Source: Diphasiastrum complanatum
Lineage: Eukaryota > Streptophyta > Lycopodiopsida > Lycopodiales > Lycopodiaceae
Length of the DNA: 64,000 bases
Assembly (NCBI GenBank): GCA_029204225.1
Contig: MU832122.1
Span: forward strand, 1 to 64,000
Direction of reading: 5' to 3'
This document shows, one piece after another, positions 40,970 through 52,453 of this stretch (the stretch's first letter is position 1; each line of letters begins with the position of its first letter). The notes beneath the pieces were generated by a model. It made no database searches and was not told the origin of the DNA. It saw nothing but the letters and a program-made list of their open reading frames with translations. The position numbers were made by a program, and so were the translations under genes.

Positions 40970-43900
40970 AAAGAAAAAAAAAAAAAAAAACCTGCTTCGA
41001 TACCATGTCAAAATTTGATCCATAAATTCTAGATGGAGTTAACTAATTGTATTAGCACTCACACTCACCAAGGCCAACATAAGAGATTAAGAGAGCTTAG
41101 ATTATGGAAGAGTGAGCAAAGCTCTATACAATATGGAATGACTTTGTGGTGGGGCACCAGCCTACTTAAATACTTTCTCTAGTGTATGCCAAAAACTAAA
41201 AGCAAAAGCAAAAGCTTAAAAGCTGAAAAGCTAATTGCCAAAGTTAAACTCTATTTTGGGCCAGGTTCTATTCTAGAACTAGTGCACCCACCTACATGCG
41301 TGAAAGACTAAATCAACTTTAAAATTCACTATAAATAGAAATGGCCCCTATAATAGCACGCGGGCATGGCCAAACCAACATTAGGAGTACAAATAAAACG
41401 TTAATTCCTAACAAGGACACAAGTCTTCTCGTAGGCCAAAAATAAACTTGGGAACTTTTGCATCCATTCTAGTATATCTATCACAAAGCTATCTGAATTC
41501 AATCCAAAGCACCCCAAAGTAGGCACCAAATATCCACTTTATTGATTTCTCTTCAAAGTACATATCAAGTTACAAGCATAAACACATAAGAGCATTGCTG
41601 TCGAGTCTCCTCCTAGCCACTTGATGCATAGACTATGATGGGAATGCCTCTCTCCAGGCTCACTTATACATAATCCTCAAGCACCCACTTAAACCTGACC
41701 CTTTCCTAACGTCGACACATGGCGAGCCCCATGCACAATCGACACTTGCCACTTGGCAGTACATTGACACATTGGCAAGCGAGTAGGAGGACCGTCCGAC
41801 CTGTGTCACTCATGCACTGGACCAAGTGTCCCAATGAGCATATGACATGTGTCTCGTTGATTGGTTTACTCCTGCTTTTTAGGAGGTCAGTCTGACAACC
41901 TCTAAGTTAAGACCCTGTACCCTATACCAAATATAAGTAGGTCAACAAGTTACCAAAAACCTGCTATTTACATTTTCTTACAAGACACCACAGGCCGGTG
42001 TGAGTCATTTTAATATTTACAATTTACAATTTACAAGTCCGACATGTTGACATTGAGGCACAAATATAAGTACATAACATTCCTTCTCTCCTCAACGAAC
42101 ATCGTCTGCGATGGTAATATAAGGGTACTGTTCATGCAAAGCGTGCGCGGTCTCCCAAGTAGCATCAGTGAGAGGTCTACCGTGCCACGCAACCAAGTAC
42201 TCATGGATCAGATTGTTTGTAAACCGTCTCTCTCCGGTCCAACACTTTGTCAGGTCCCTGCATCACCTCTCCATGCTTCTGAAACAAAACAAGTCCATCA
42301 GTTAGCAAGTTATCACCCTAATGTAAAACCCTCTTTAAGTGTGAAACATGAAAAGCGGGATGAACTTTAGAATCCTGAGGTAACGCTAGCCACTTGGCAA
42401 TACCTTGACACATGATCCAAGTCATTGTGCAATCTATGGTACGCCATAGCTTGCGTCACCACTTGTTTATAACATCTGTCAAATGGTAGTTGGCCTTTTC
42501 AATACGCCACATCTCATCAGTGGATGCACGCCACAGCTCAAAATAACCACTGGTCAACAAAATCAGCAGTGCATTGCTGCATGCATAACGAGGCAACTTG
42601 ATATCCTTAGTCTTTGTGCGATTGATAAGCCTGAAATCGAAAAGAGTAAGCAGGCATAGTATTATGTGTAAGAGGGATGCATGTACTGCGACTGAGCGCA
42701 TGCGGAAGGACTAGGGAAGTCACCTTTGATCCTTTATTGCTATATACAACCATTTGAAATGTTGTGATTTGTAGCAAAAGACCATCTCCGTGCAACTGTG
42801 ACAATGTTTATAGTAATGGCAATAAGGCAATATCGACCATCTTTGCGATACTATGTACAATAACAATCAAAGTTCCAGACTTAAGCATTTTGAGGTAGTA
42901 CCTTTTATGAGATGAACTTGAGCTCATCCCTTTCAGCATGTGGCTTATTGAGTCAATGTGATAGTGTGGCTGGTGGTAGATCCGTCCGTCTGTAGTGGCT
43001 TGCCTAGCTGCAACTGGGCCGCAAAAATTGTGTAGAGAAAACTTGGTTTGCACCTTGTTGGGGCATTGCTGCTAGTAGAAAAAGTAGCCATTTGTAGCGG
43101 TGTGGCTGGTCGTGGTTGTTAGCAAAATTCTTGCTTGAAAAGAACCTACCTGTGGATCGCGATATTAGGTTTTGGCTGGCTGAAAAAAAAAATTCCATTA
43201 AGAAAAAAAACGAAGCTAAAACGTGGCAAGACAAAAGTGATAGGGCAACTCTAGGTCTGCGCATGGCTTTATAGCTTTTGCCATATATTTTCGGTTGTGA
43301 ATCGTCTGGCCAAAATGTATATGCTGAAGTAAAAGCTGCAAAAAGACAAAATATTGATTCTAACCGTGGATTGTATAACAATCTGAATGGACCATGGAAA
43401 CCAAAGAATCCGTGATTGGGAAAAACTCTGCTACATATGCTGATCTACTGTTCCAATTGGATGGACGCAGGTCACAAGACTACATCAATGTAAACTAGTG
43501 AAGAAAATTGCACCAATAGAACTCTGCTGCATAGGATATACCAAGGGACGCACACAACCTGAGTGTCCTTTCAATGGGGAAATGTATATCGACATGCTGT
43601 CTATCATATCCCAAGCTAACCTGATAGACCATGATGGCCATCAAAGTGTAGATTTATATAACACTATTGTGTCAAATCATACCAAGCCAACTTGATAGAC
43701 TATGCATACCATCTGGGTACTGTATTAGAAAGCCCACTGACTAATATAAAGTCAAAGCTATTGGGAGGGACCATGAGTTGCTGATAGATCACAGTAGTTA
43801 CAACAAATGACTGAAAGGATATAACCCCTGACGGTATTGAAGGTCATAAGTGAAAGGACAACTTTGTGTTGAGAATTCTCAAGTTGACTGGAAGCTTTTG

Positions 43901-44785
43901 GAACACTGTAGTGTACAATAATCATTTGAGGAACATTGGCCTATCTTATGTGGAAGAACCTGATGTGACTGCTCTGGATATGCATCCACTGCATAATATT
44001 CATCCTCATGAGACAAATTCAATACATCTTGTGACGCTTCTTTGCCAAATGGCAAATTGGGTGCTACAACTCTTGTGGAAGTGGCGATGATGTCCTTGTT
44101 ATGAAATGCCTTTTTGTGCGATCAATTTGTGCTCTAAGTCAAAGTGCCAGTTTCTATGCATGAAAATGGCTAACATTGGCTTAATGGCTGACAACAGATG
44201 TTAGATATAAGAGATAGTTCAGGTATCGATTGACTATGATACCATGAGTTAGTTATAGCGTAACTTCATTCCGTCCAACTCTAACTCTCTATTTCAGGCT
44301 CTCCGTTTCATTCTTCTCATTCATATATATGCATTTTATTACCTGGACGTTTATTGCTCCTTCCTATTTTAGTTTTTTTCTTGTTTTCTCGAAGCAGCTA
44401 CTTTATGTTACTGGTATGCTATCCATAGATGCTTGTTATGAAGATTTTTAAGCCTGATGTTGCGTGTAATATATTTGGAATGGAATAAATAATGTTTTTA
44501 TTATTCCTTTTAAAAAATAAATGGAGAATAGCATGGCGTATGGAATGTGAAACTTTTCCCATGTTCTGTATAGCAATCAGAACGAGCTCATTCCGTACAC
44601 CACGGAACTAGGACGCTATTCTGCTAAATGTCGGTCTCCTTTTTAAAATGTTTATCTTTTGCTTGCAGGTAGATTCCCTTCAAAGCATGTTGGAAGAGGA
44701 ACAGGCTGTTGCTGAACAAGATTTGGGAATGGCTACCAGCACCTTGGCATCTGTCTCTGAGCCTACTGCTATGGATGTAACTTGA
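33551..44785 (+). CDS. THO7: THO complex subunit 7 (THOC7), 4 exons
   Basis: THO7 is part of the nuclear THO/TREX complex that couples transcription with mRNA packaging and export and supports small-RNA production in plants. Coding exons: 33551-33587, 34258-34619, 34786-35022 and 44669-44785, giving 250 aa with frame kept at every GT-AG junction. Marker segments: [20 protein letters not shown] near the start, [47 protein letters not shown] and [15 protein letters not shown]. Residues about 100-215 are strongly coiled-coil, as in the family. The first exon ([13 protein letters not shown]) is chosen because it joins in phase (G|GC) to exon 2 and follows a leader-like stretch; other plant THO7 start differently, so this end is the least certain. 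Intron 3 is 9,646 bp and full of antisense retroelements, but its splice sites (GCG|GTAAAC and TTGCAG|GTA) are intact. Confidence 0.93.
35210..35430 (-). mobile_element. Possible copia 3' LTR remnant
   Basis: Begins TGATAGAATTTAATGC and lies just downstream, in element orientation, of the copia RT tail. Its layout (AGCACTC..CAC..CCAA and a GAGA-rich part) loosely resembles the LTR at 41006-41413. Weak similarity only. Confidence 0.3.
35440..35943 (-). pseudogene. Copia reverse transcriptase C-terminal part
   Basis: Minus-strand translation with frameshifts gives [16 protein letters not shown], containing the YVDD catalytic motif, then [55 protein letters not shown] and [12 protein letters not shown]. 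This is the palm and thumb end of an RVT_2 domain. At its N-terminal edge (35943) it is joined directly to gypsy integrase. Stops and shifts make it nonfunctional. Confidence 0.85.
35944..38418 (-). mobile_element. Gypsy pol block (RT, RNase H, integrase) inside copia
   Basis: On the minus strand from 38418: RT start [68 protein letters not shown]; a break around 38100-37610; an RNase H region ([53 protein letters not shown]); an integrase zinc-finger part ([20 protein letters not shown]); an integrase core ([53 protein letters not shown]); and a C-terminal [16 protein letters not shown]. Frameshifts are frequent. No gypsy LTR, PBS or gag accompanies it. Both edges abut copia sequence in the same orientation. 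Confidence 0.9.
38430..40651 (-). pseudogene. Copia gag, protease and integrase remnant
   Basis: Minus strand from 40651: Gag ([34 protein letters not shown]), then after a frameshift [20 protein letters not shown] and a CCHC knuckle [14 protein letters not shown] near 39830. A protease tail follows ([17 protein letters not shown]), then a pre-integrase zinc region ([14 protein letters not shown]...CEGC near 39300). Integrase pieces come next ([34 protein letters not shown]) and the integrase end ([20 protein letters not shown]...[15 protein letters not shown], 38740 on). The protease DSGA motif itself was not found; sequence before VDDGSNVKL is lost. The copia part stops near 38430, where gypsy RT begins. 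Confidence 0.9.
40902..40966. repeat. (CT)n microsatellite in copia leader
   Basis: About 32 CT units, followed by an A-rich run to 40990. It lies between the PBS and the gag of the copia element, that is in its untranslated leader, where it reads (GA)n in the element's sense. Confidence 0.97.
40991..41005 (-). other. Copia primer-binding site (variant)
   Basis: The minus strand reads TGGTATCGAAGCAGG, a variant of the copia PBS, directly next to the LTR at 41006. Confidence 0.75.
41006..41413 (-). mobile_element. Copia 5' LTR, about 408 bp
   Basis: Begins TGTCAAAATTTGATCC beside the PBS and appears to end TTCCTAACA at 41413. The TG...CA ends fit an LTR. A confirming second copy is absent, because the left end of the element is disrupted. 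Confidence 0.6.
41414..42079 (-). mobile_element. Gypsy 3' LTR candidate
   Basis: In the minus sense a purine tract (GAGGAGAGAAGGAA) ends next to TGTTATGTACTT at 42079, a good polypurine tract and LTR start just after the chromodomain stop codon. The outer end is not defined and may abut the copia LTR at 41413. Confidence 0.45.
42092..42420 (-). pseudogene. Gypsy integrase C-terminus with chromodomain
   Basis: The minus strand reads [20 protein letters not shown], then VLDRRE and, in a shifted frame, [17 protein letters not shown] followed by [17 protein letters not shown] and TGA at 42092. The HPxFHVSxLK block and the W.G.P..DATWE core are the integrase end and chromodomain of chromovirus-type Ty3/gypsy elements. 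Chromodomains steer integration to particular chromatin. Shifts near 42180 and 42330 break it. It is separate from the gypsy pol block at 36-38.4 kb. Confidence 0.8.
42430..44668. other. Remaining part of THO7 intron 3
   Basis: No recognisable coding sequence on either strand. An A/T homopolymer patch lies near 43190-43212. The right end is ordinary intron with a pyrimidine tract and TTGCAG acceptor. Confidence 0.5.
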
Positions 44786-46547
44786 CCTACCGAATGCCTC
44801 TAACAGCTACTCCTTTTGTGGATTTAAATGCCACTTCTAGTTTGTAGCTTTTCATTTGCTTCGGCAACATAACTGCATCGATTTTGCTCATAACGGATAG
44901 GTATCAGTCATGATGCTAGTCTAGATATGATTAAGAGGTAGTTAACTCAGAGGTTGGCTACTCATGCCTGTTTCGTAGATACAATATTCTTAAAAAGTTG
45001 CAAGTTGTAAAAATCAAGACAAAAGACTTGCATATGGTCACGACTTTTTGTATGTTTTGTCACTTAACCAAAATGGATGAATGCTCCTCAGCCATAACGT
45101 TACACGTCGTAGAGGTACTTTGAAAAAGTTAAGATTTGTCATGAACGTTAAATTTCACGATATGCATTTCAACAACTGTTGGATAAGAAAACTCCAAGAA
45201 GTCAAGACAAGCATCGGGAGTTTCATCAATATGCTTTCTCACTGAAGGGTTTCGGACATGCAATTGACTATTACCATGATGTAGAACACTTACGAACACA
45301 ACCAAACATTGTACCAAGCCGAAGTCGATAACACAATTGTAGTGGGTGAAAGCTAATAAGCACAGTTTTGGAGCCCAAGTTCCTTGATTTCCTATTGTAT
45401 GAAATTAAAAACTTTGACGTTACGTGTGGTGATTGTCAAGGTAGTAAGCATGAGTTGAGTAAATGTTTTGAAGAAACATACTATATTCAAAAGGTACATA
45501 AAATCAGGTTTTGCATTATGTACTTCATTATGCTTAACTTCATATTTTTTGAAAAAATTTTCTGGACATTGTGCTCCATGTCACAAAAAATGAAAACCTT
45601 GGAGCTAAATCTGACAATTATCTGAATTATATCAATCAGTGATGCAATATTGGGGAAGCTTTATTTCAAATCCTTTTTTCATATTTTGTTTTTTGGATAG
45701 ACTTATGTGTTGATTTATCAACGTGTACATTTTGCTAATATTCTAATAGTTTAATTTGTGTGAGTTCACAAAAAGAACTATAAACGAAAGGTGCATTTTT
45801 GTCCAAAAGTCAAAGGCCTACAATGTGAAAGACTTCTTTATTTGTGTCATGTGATATCAATTTGTTTATTAGCCTCGTGTTCATTCACAACTTATTGTTA
45901 AGTTTGCCCATTTTTTAAGGAAAGTAGTGATTTAAGAAAGGTGTAATCTTATAAAACTACTCCTACAAATGCATCTTGGTTTCTAAGGAGGGGTTGAACT
46001 TGGGAACAAAGAAACTTTGAATGCCAAGCTAACCAATCTACCCCTAGAAATGGCATGGATGCCATACTTAGAGATAATCGTTGTGATGACTATAGTCTGG
46101 AGTCCTTGAAAAGTACTTGTTGCCAATACTTTCCAAAAAAAAAAGGATCGGACTCATATAGTTCTTGAATCCACTCAAATCAGGCAAAATCACTTTCAAA
46201 CTAACCCTAAATGCAGTTTAACACTATTCATGCCATGACAAGATGCCTACTGCAAGCTAACCATCCAACAGACATGTTGCAAACTGAAAAATTGACATAG
46301 CTTCTCGACAACGGTGTTTAAATTGTAGTGGGTTTCTTTTTTAGCCTATCCTCAATCCAAGATCCAAGCAATTTAGCATTAAGGAGATGAAGTTTTGTCA
46401 CGCATAGGTTCGTTCCCATGAGAGCGATAGATCTTAGAATTCAGCATGAATGGAAGACCCACATCTAACTCTAACATCCATTAACTCTAGGCATTAACAC
46501 TACTCCATTAACCTTACGATCCACAATGAAGTTAGCTTATTCTTTTT

Positions 46548-46622
<75 letters not shown>

Positions 46623-47551
46623 TTCTCTCTCACAAAAAGCATAATAAAGATAAATCCCAATAACATTTAGATCCAACAATTAACAAACACAACAAAAGTA
46701 TGAGAGATAGAGGAGACAAGTTAGAGAGCAAGAATTTCACAAATCCATTCCATAAGAGATCTAATCTACTTGTATTGAAATGAGGATATGAACATGTGTA
46801 GCAAATTTGAGTTTGCCTCTATTTATAATGGAGATGAGGACTCTGGCCTCCAAATCCTATTGGTCCATTTCTACCTCCCTAACTATTCAAACTTAAAAAA
46901 AAGTGAGAACCCATTTAAAATTGGAGGGAACTAATTTGAATTTGAATTTGAACCAATTTTGGTGAGAGACCCAACTTTATTCACTAACTTGACATCTAGG
47001 CCTACGACATTAAAAGTCTCGCAAAAAGGCCTAAAGTACTTTTATTGACTTGTAAATAATCAAATAACTATGTGATCATCGGGTTGGACTTACACACGCA
47101 GGGTGCCAAATCCCTCTCACTTATTAACTAGGGTTAGGATTACTTTGGGATCCGCAAACCTTCCAACAGTATCTCCCACCAAAACTGGTGCGGCCCCACG
47201 ACACCTGCGAGATGCAATTACTGTGGGCTTTTATTTGCATCACGTCGTATCTTTATTAAATGATACTGCACCTTCTCCATGAAGTCGAGTCGGACAGTGT
47301 TGAAATCTAGGTTGTGCGACAAAAAACAACGATGGGCTCCGACGATCCACTTTGAGTTTGTCTAAGCTGTGAACCGAGATTCCCAAGAGCCTCCCATCAT
47401 GGCAACATAGAAATACAATCTTGCCACTGGAAGCTGCTATTTAATACTATCTGACGCCATTGGCTTATTCGGATCAAATGCTAAAGTGGGAAGGCATCAT
47501 CCATCGCGTTGCAACGGACGCCAGTAGAGTTAGATCTTTTGCGAACAGTGC
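44786..47551. other. THO7 3' flank and intergenic DNA
   Basis: Starts with the THO7 3' untranslated region (end not determined). No other gene is recognised. It contains the CT microsatellite at 46553-46628. Confidence 0.4.
46553..46628. repeat. (CT)n microsatellite
   Basis: A run of over 30 CT units with one interruption (CTCCCTTTCTCT) at the right end, preceded by a T run. Confidence 0.97.
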
Positions 47552-47929
47552 TGTACCTTTATCACGTCCGGACAAAACCTCTAACAAAATCAGATATTGT
47601 CCGAAGGTGACTGCTCGGCACGTAGTGCCTTAATCCTATTTGTACAATATAGAGTAAACATTTTTTTAATCAGTCAGCCATATGTATATATATCCATCAA
47701 CTTATCAGTTGCTTGTTTAGCTCAATCATTCATTCAATCGATCAATCGAATATTCAGAGCGCGATTATTTGTTCATTCTCTCTGTTATCACAGAATATTG
47801 TTTCAGAAAAAATACGACTCTGTCTGTATTCGGACTTGTATTCCTTCACGACCGAATAATCCATGTCCCAATAATCTAGGTCATCTATGTTCTGTTGAAT
47901 GCTTATTTTATCATTTCTTGATCGATTCA

Positions 47930-48576
47930 TGTGAAAGTACTGTACTTTAGGACCATAAATGGATCTACAAAAGATCCACAAGAGTGATTGGATGCTTGCT
48001 TAACAATCTATCAAAAAACTAGACACAAAAAAGTTGATCTAGATTGGCAATTTGACAAACAACAAGCATTAACAATCAAAAGCATTGATAAACATTGAAA
48101 TCCGAGCCCACACGTGTGTACTACAGGCTGTAGTACGGCCTTCAACCTGAGAAACAAGTAGAAATTGATTTGGTTTCATTTGGATCACAAAAACTCAATG
48201 TACATAGTGAACTAGCTTGAGATTGCCAATGAGCTCCAAAAATTTTCTTTAGGTGGATTTCCAGCATGTAATAAGGAAGTTAACTCACTCTCCCTGACCT
48301 AAAATGAAACCTTAGTCTATTTCCTAGAGTCATGCTTGGTAGATAGCTAATTGGTCAAATTTTCACCTTAAATCTAGGATTTTGGTCCTATAAACTAGAA
48401 ATCACTACCAAAATGACATGACCAACCCTATGGACTTGACCTACTCTACATTAGGATGGGTTTCCCACGTGGCATCATGGTCTCACATGTGTGGGGCCCA
48501 CTTGTGTACACAATTTACACTATTCTACATGGTTTTTGATCAAGCTAGATTTGCCAATTTTTGGCAATTCTTCACA
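47930..48576 (-). repeat. LTR (3' LTR) of the nested copia element
   Basis: 647 bp, TG...CA. Compared with the other LTR it lacks 54 bp around 48247 (the part containing CTCACTATGGAGAGAGGG). Confidence 0.95.
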
Positions 48577-48783
48577 CTCCTCAAATTTAGCTTGATCTAT
48601 CTACAACTCTCTTGCTAGATGAATGAATGCTTTTAGAAGTGTCTAAAAAATCCAGCTACAAACAAGGAACTTTTGAGACTCCAATAGAGAATGATGTCCA
48701 TGAAGGATCTTTCACCACCTCTTAGAGGATCCCTTACAAGATGTTCCATAAATGTGTCTATATACATGTAGCACACTTTAAAA

Positions 48784-50964
48784 CTAAACATCATGCCAAG
48801 CCATGGATTCCAAGGCATTTTGTGCACTTGAAGATACATCAATTAAAATATTAAGTGCATAAATAATGTTGCCAAAGACAACTTGTCTTGCTTGATCCAT
48901 ATGATTGAGCCTAGATGGCTCCATCTTGATACTCAAGGTTCTTCTTGGAGTCCTCGGGTCTTGAGCTTGCTCCTTCACTTGACTTGACTCCAAACCATCA
49001 ATGAATTGAATAAGGTATTGATCCAAAGGTGCTTCTTCAAGTTTACAAATCTTCCACTCTTGAAAGATCACATTTCCACCATTGACAAATTCTTTGGCTG
49101 AAAACAAGTAGATTCTACAATCTCTACTTGAAGAGCAAAACACTACCATTATTCCTATCATTGAAATAGGATAATCTTTGGTCCTTACATTGGAATGATC
49201 ATGCACAAAGCATGTGGACACAAAGATTTCCAAAGCAAATGATGTTTCATCTTTTATGACTCTATTCAAACTATTACAAAAATAGTTATCCAATGAAATT
49301 GCTTTATCAACAACAAATGTAGATTTCAAAGCATCCCATTTCATTGTCTTGTCATACAAAGTAATAAACACCATGGATCTTAAACATAAGAAACAAGTCA
49401 CCTCATGTCTACTACTACTTTCTGAAAAGTATTCAAAGATAGTAGACTCTCCAATGCTCACCACCCTTGCAAGATGCACACTTGAATGGACAATATGCAT
49501 GCAATTTGATGACTTGGACATTGTCATTAAGAACTCCCATGGAACTCTCATGCTTTGAGACTGATCCTCAAGATCTTCCTCCTTTTGATGCTCCTCCTCA
49601 ATGCAAGCAAGATCACACTTTGCCAAGATCTCCTCTTGAGTGATCTCCTCCTTTGCCAAGCTCATTCTTTCAAAAGCAACACTAGCTTCCAACTTAAACA
49701 ATCTTCCATGTTTAAATCCCTTTGCAATGCAAACATCATTCTTCAAGATGAAGCAAACACCATGCTTAAAGTGGACATCCAAACCACTTTCTAAGAGTAG
49801 ACCAACACTAAGCATATTCTTGGTGATTGATGGTACATAAAGGACATTTTCTAAATCCATGCATTTTGAGGATTCTAGATACAAAGAGATGGTGCCAACA
49901 CCATCTATCCTACACTCTTCATCATTTGCAGTAAAGACAAACTTTTTAGCAGCATTGAAAGAGTGTAAGTTTGAGAAAAAGTCCTTTTCACAAGACATGT
50001 GGGAGCTAGCCCCACTATCGATCCACCAATTGTCTCTTGAATTGCTATTGCTTGTTGGTGAGGATGTAGATGACATCAAGAATACATCTACTTCATCCTC
50101 CTCCTCCTCCTTTGCAAGGTTTCCTTGTTTGTCCTCCTCCACTTGTGCTCTTAGCCTCTTGTAGCATTCAGATGCATAATGCCCTTTCATTCCACAAAAG
50201 AAGCATTTTTGCTTTGACTTGTCCTTTGAGCTTGATGCATCATCCTCTTCTTTGGCCTCCTTTGGATGCTTGTTTTTTCCATTGGTCTTCTTTTTGCCCT
50301 TGAATGAGAAATTGGCTTTCTCATCACCATCCTGCAACGACAAGGAACTCATCCTAGATTTTGCATGGAGCATCTTACACTCTTCAGCCACTAATACACT
50401 GTGAAGTTTTTCTATAGTTGGCAAAGTGTCTTGGATGGCAAAACTTTGGACCAAATTTGCAAAGTCATCTCCTAGACCATTAAGGACAATTTGTACAAGC
50501 TCTCCATCATGAATCTTCTCTCCAATGGAAGTCAACTCCCTATTTAGAGACTTGATTCTGAGTACATAATCATGTGCACTCTCCTCACTTCTCCTCATGC
50601 TTTGCAAAATTTAATTTCTAAGCATAAGAACTCTAGAAGTGTTGCTAGACTCATAGATTGATTTTAAAGACTCCCAAGCCTCTTTAGCATTAGTACAAGC
50701 TGATACTTCTCTCAACAAATCATTGCTCACATTCATCTTCACACAATGAAGTGCAAGCCTAGATCTCTTCTTGTATCTAGCTAACTCCTGTGCACCTAGA
50801 GGTTCATCTTCATCTTCAATCAAGAACTCATAAAGGTCTTGGAGCACCAAGAGTGACTCCATTCTAACCTTCCAAATAGCATAATTCGTAGAATTCAACC
50901 TCTCACTAGTTTCTAGAAGGTATGCTCCAGCAGATCCCATCTTACTAGTGACTTCTACAAACAA
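48784..50964 (-). CDS. Copia Gag-protease polyprotein with unusual tail
   Basis: Minus strand, 50964-50611, one stop (50608-50610), then an open frame 50607-48784 in the same frame (607 codons). Gag: RLNSTNYAIWKVRMESLLVL, AWESLKSIYESSNTSRVLML, YVLRIKSLNRELTSIGEKI; CCHC knuckle CFFCGMKGHYASEC; protease NWWIDSGASSHMSC with the DSGA active site, then LENVLYVPSITKNMLSVG. After about HGRLFKLEASVAF, where pre-integrase and integrase should come, the frame stays open for some 290 codons that I do not recognise. The exception is a stretch (CRIYLFSAKEFVNGGNVIFQ) resembling the end of copia integrase. No DDE core and no reverse transcriptase. Gag-Pr would form particles and process Gag; the stop may be read through or may have silenced it. 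Confidence 0.88.
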
Positions 50965-50969
50965 GAAAT

Positions 50970-51739
50970 AAATTTGATTGACTTGAAACTCACAAAGGTC
51001 TCACACTTGCAGTGTTTCACTCAAATTTGATTTCTAATCCAACAAATGGACTTATAATCACAGTTCTATCACTCCCTGACAAAGCTGGAATGAAGATAAG
51101 ATGAAGTGAAAACTACTTTCAAAGAAATCTTGCCAAGAAATGGATTTGATTCTCTAGAAACTCACTAAGGTCTCTCTCTTGTAGTTTTTCACTCAAATTA
51201 GATTTCTAATCCAACAAATGGACTTATAATCTCAGTTCTAGCACTCCCTTACAAAGTTGGAATGAAGATAAGATGATGTGAAATCTACTTACAATCAAAT
51301 CTTGCCAATTTTGGCTATTTTTGTATTTTTGGACAAAAAAATGACTTAATCTCTTTCTTCCTTCTTGGTATACTTTCAAGACCTGTTTTTAACCTTAATA
51401 GGACTTGAACTCAGCCTAGATTTATTAGATTCCATGAAACAAATTCAAATCTAATCAATGGCAAATGATCTTGGTAGATTATCCTAGGATCTCCACCAAA
51501 AATTACACCAATAGCTCACAAATTGAATTTTTTTTGGATCAAATGAATACCATGCATTAAATGCAGGTTCAGAGGTGCCCACACATGTGGACAGTACGGA
51601 TTTGGACCCCTACCAAGTTTGGGATCAAATCTCCTCACCAAAATCAAGATTCTAGCTTGCCCTCTCAATACTAGCTTTTAGCACCAAAACTTGCTAAAAA
51701 TGGATTTGCATTAGATCAATGGCTTATGCTCTTGTACTT
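50970..51739 (-). other. Leader of the nested copia element with a direct repeat
   Basis: Untranslated region between PBS and gag. A block of about 120 bp (AACTCAC(A/T)AAGGTCTC ... AAGATAAGATGA) occurs at about 50987-51110 and again at 51160-51283, a 173-bp period. Leaders carry packaging and dimerisation signals, so a duplicated block could matter; that is inference. Confidence 0.7.
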
Positions 51740-51752
51740 GGCTCTGATACCA

Positions 51753-52453
51753 TGTGAAAGTACTGTACTTTAGGACCATAAATGGATCTAAAAAAGATCC
51801 AGAAGAGTGATTGGATGCTTGCTTAACAATCTATCAAAAAACTAGACACAAAAAAGTTGATCTAGATTGGCAATTTGACAAACAACAAGCATTAACAATC
51901 AAAAGAATTGATAAACATTGAAATACGAGCCCACACGTGTGTACTACAGGCTGTAGTACGGCCTTCAACCTGAGAAACAAGTAGAAATTGATTTGGTTTC
52001 ATTTGGATCACAAAAACTCAATGTACATAGTGAACTAGCTTGAGATTGCCAATGAGCTCTAAACATTTTCTTTCTTCTCACTATGGAGAGAGGGAATACA
52101 TAGCAAATTCGACTTCCTTCTTGAAGTTAGGTGGATTTCCAGCATGTAATAAGGAAGTTAACTCACTCTCCTTGACCTAAAATGAAACCTTAGTCTATTT
52201 CCTAGAGTCATGCTTGGTAGATAGCTAGTTGGTCAAATTTTCACCTCAAATCTAGGATTTAGGTCCTATAAACTAGGAATCACTACCAAAATGGCATGAC
52301 CAACCTATGGACTTGACCTACTCTACATTAGGATGGGTTTCCCACGTGGCATCATGGTCTCACATGTGTGGGGCCCAATTGTGTACACAATTTACACTAT
52401 TTTACATGGTTTTTTGTCAAGCTAGATTTGCCAATTTTTGGCAATTCTTCACA
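51753..52453 (-). repeat. LTR (5' LTR) of the nested copia element
   Basis: 701 bp, TG...CA, next to a perfect PBS at 51752-51740. It should hold the element's promoter. Confidence 0.95.

Noticed and set aside
40783-41025. Arg-Glu and Leu-Ser repeat proteins
   Set aside because: They are translations of the CT microsatellite in both directions.
46390-46450. tRNA-like GGTTCGTTCCCATG word
   Set aside because: No cloverleaf could be drawn around it and no A box is correctly spaced.
49349-50404. Several plus-strand frames over 49.3-50.4 kb
   Set aside because: They are shadows of the minus-strand Gag-protease frame.
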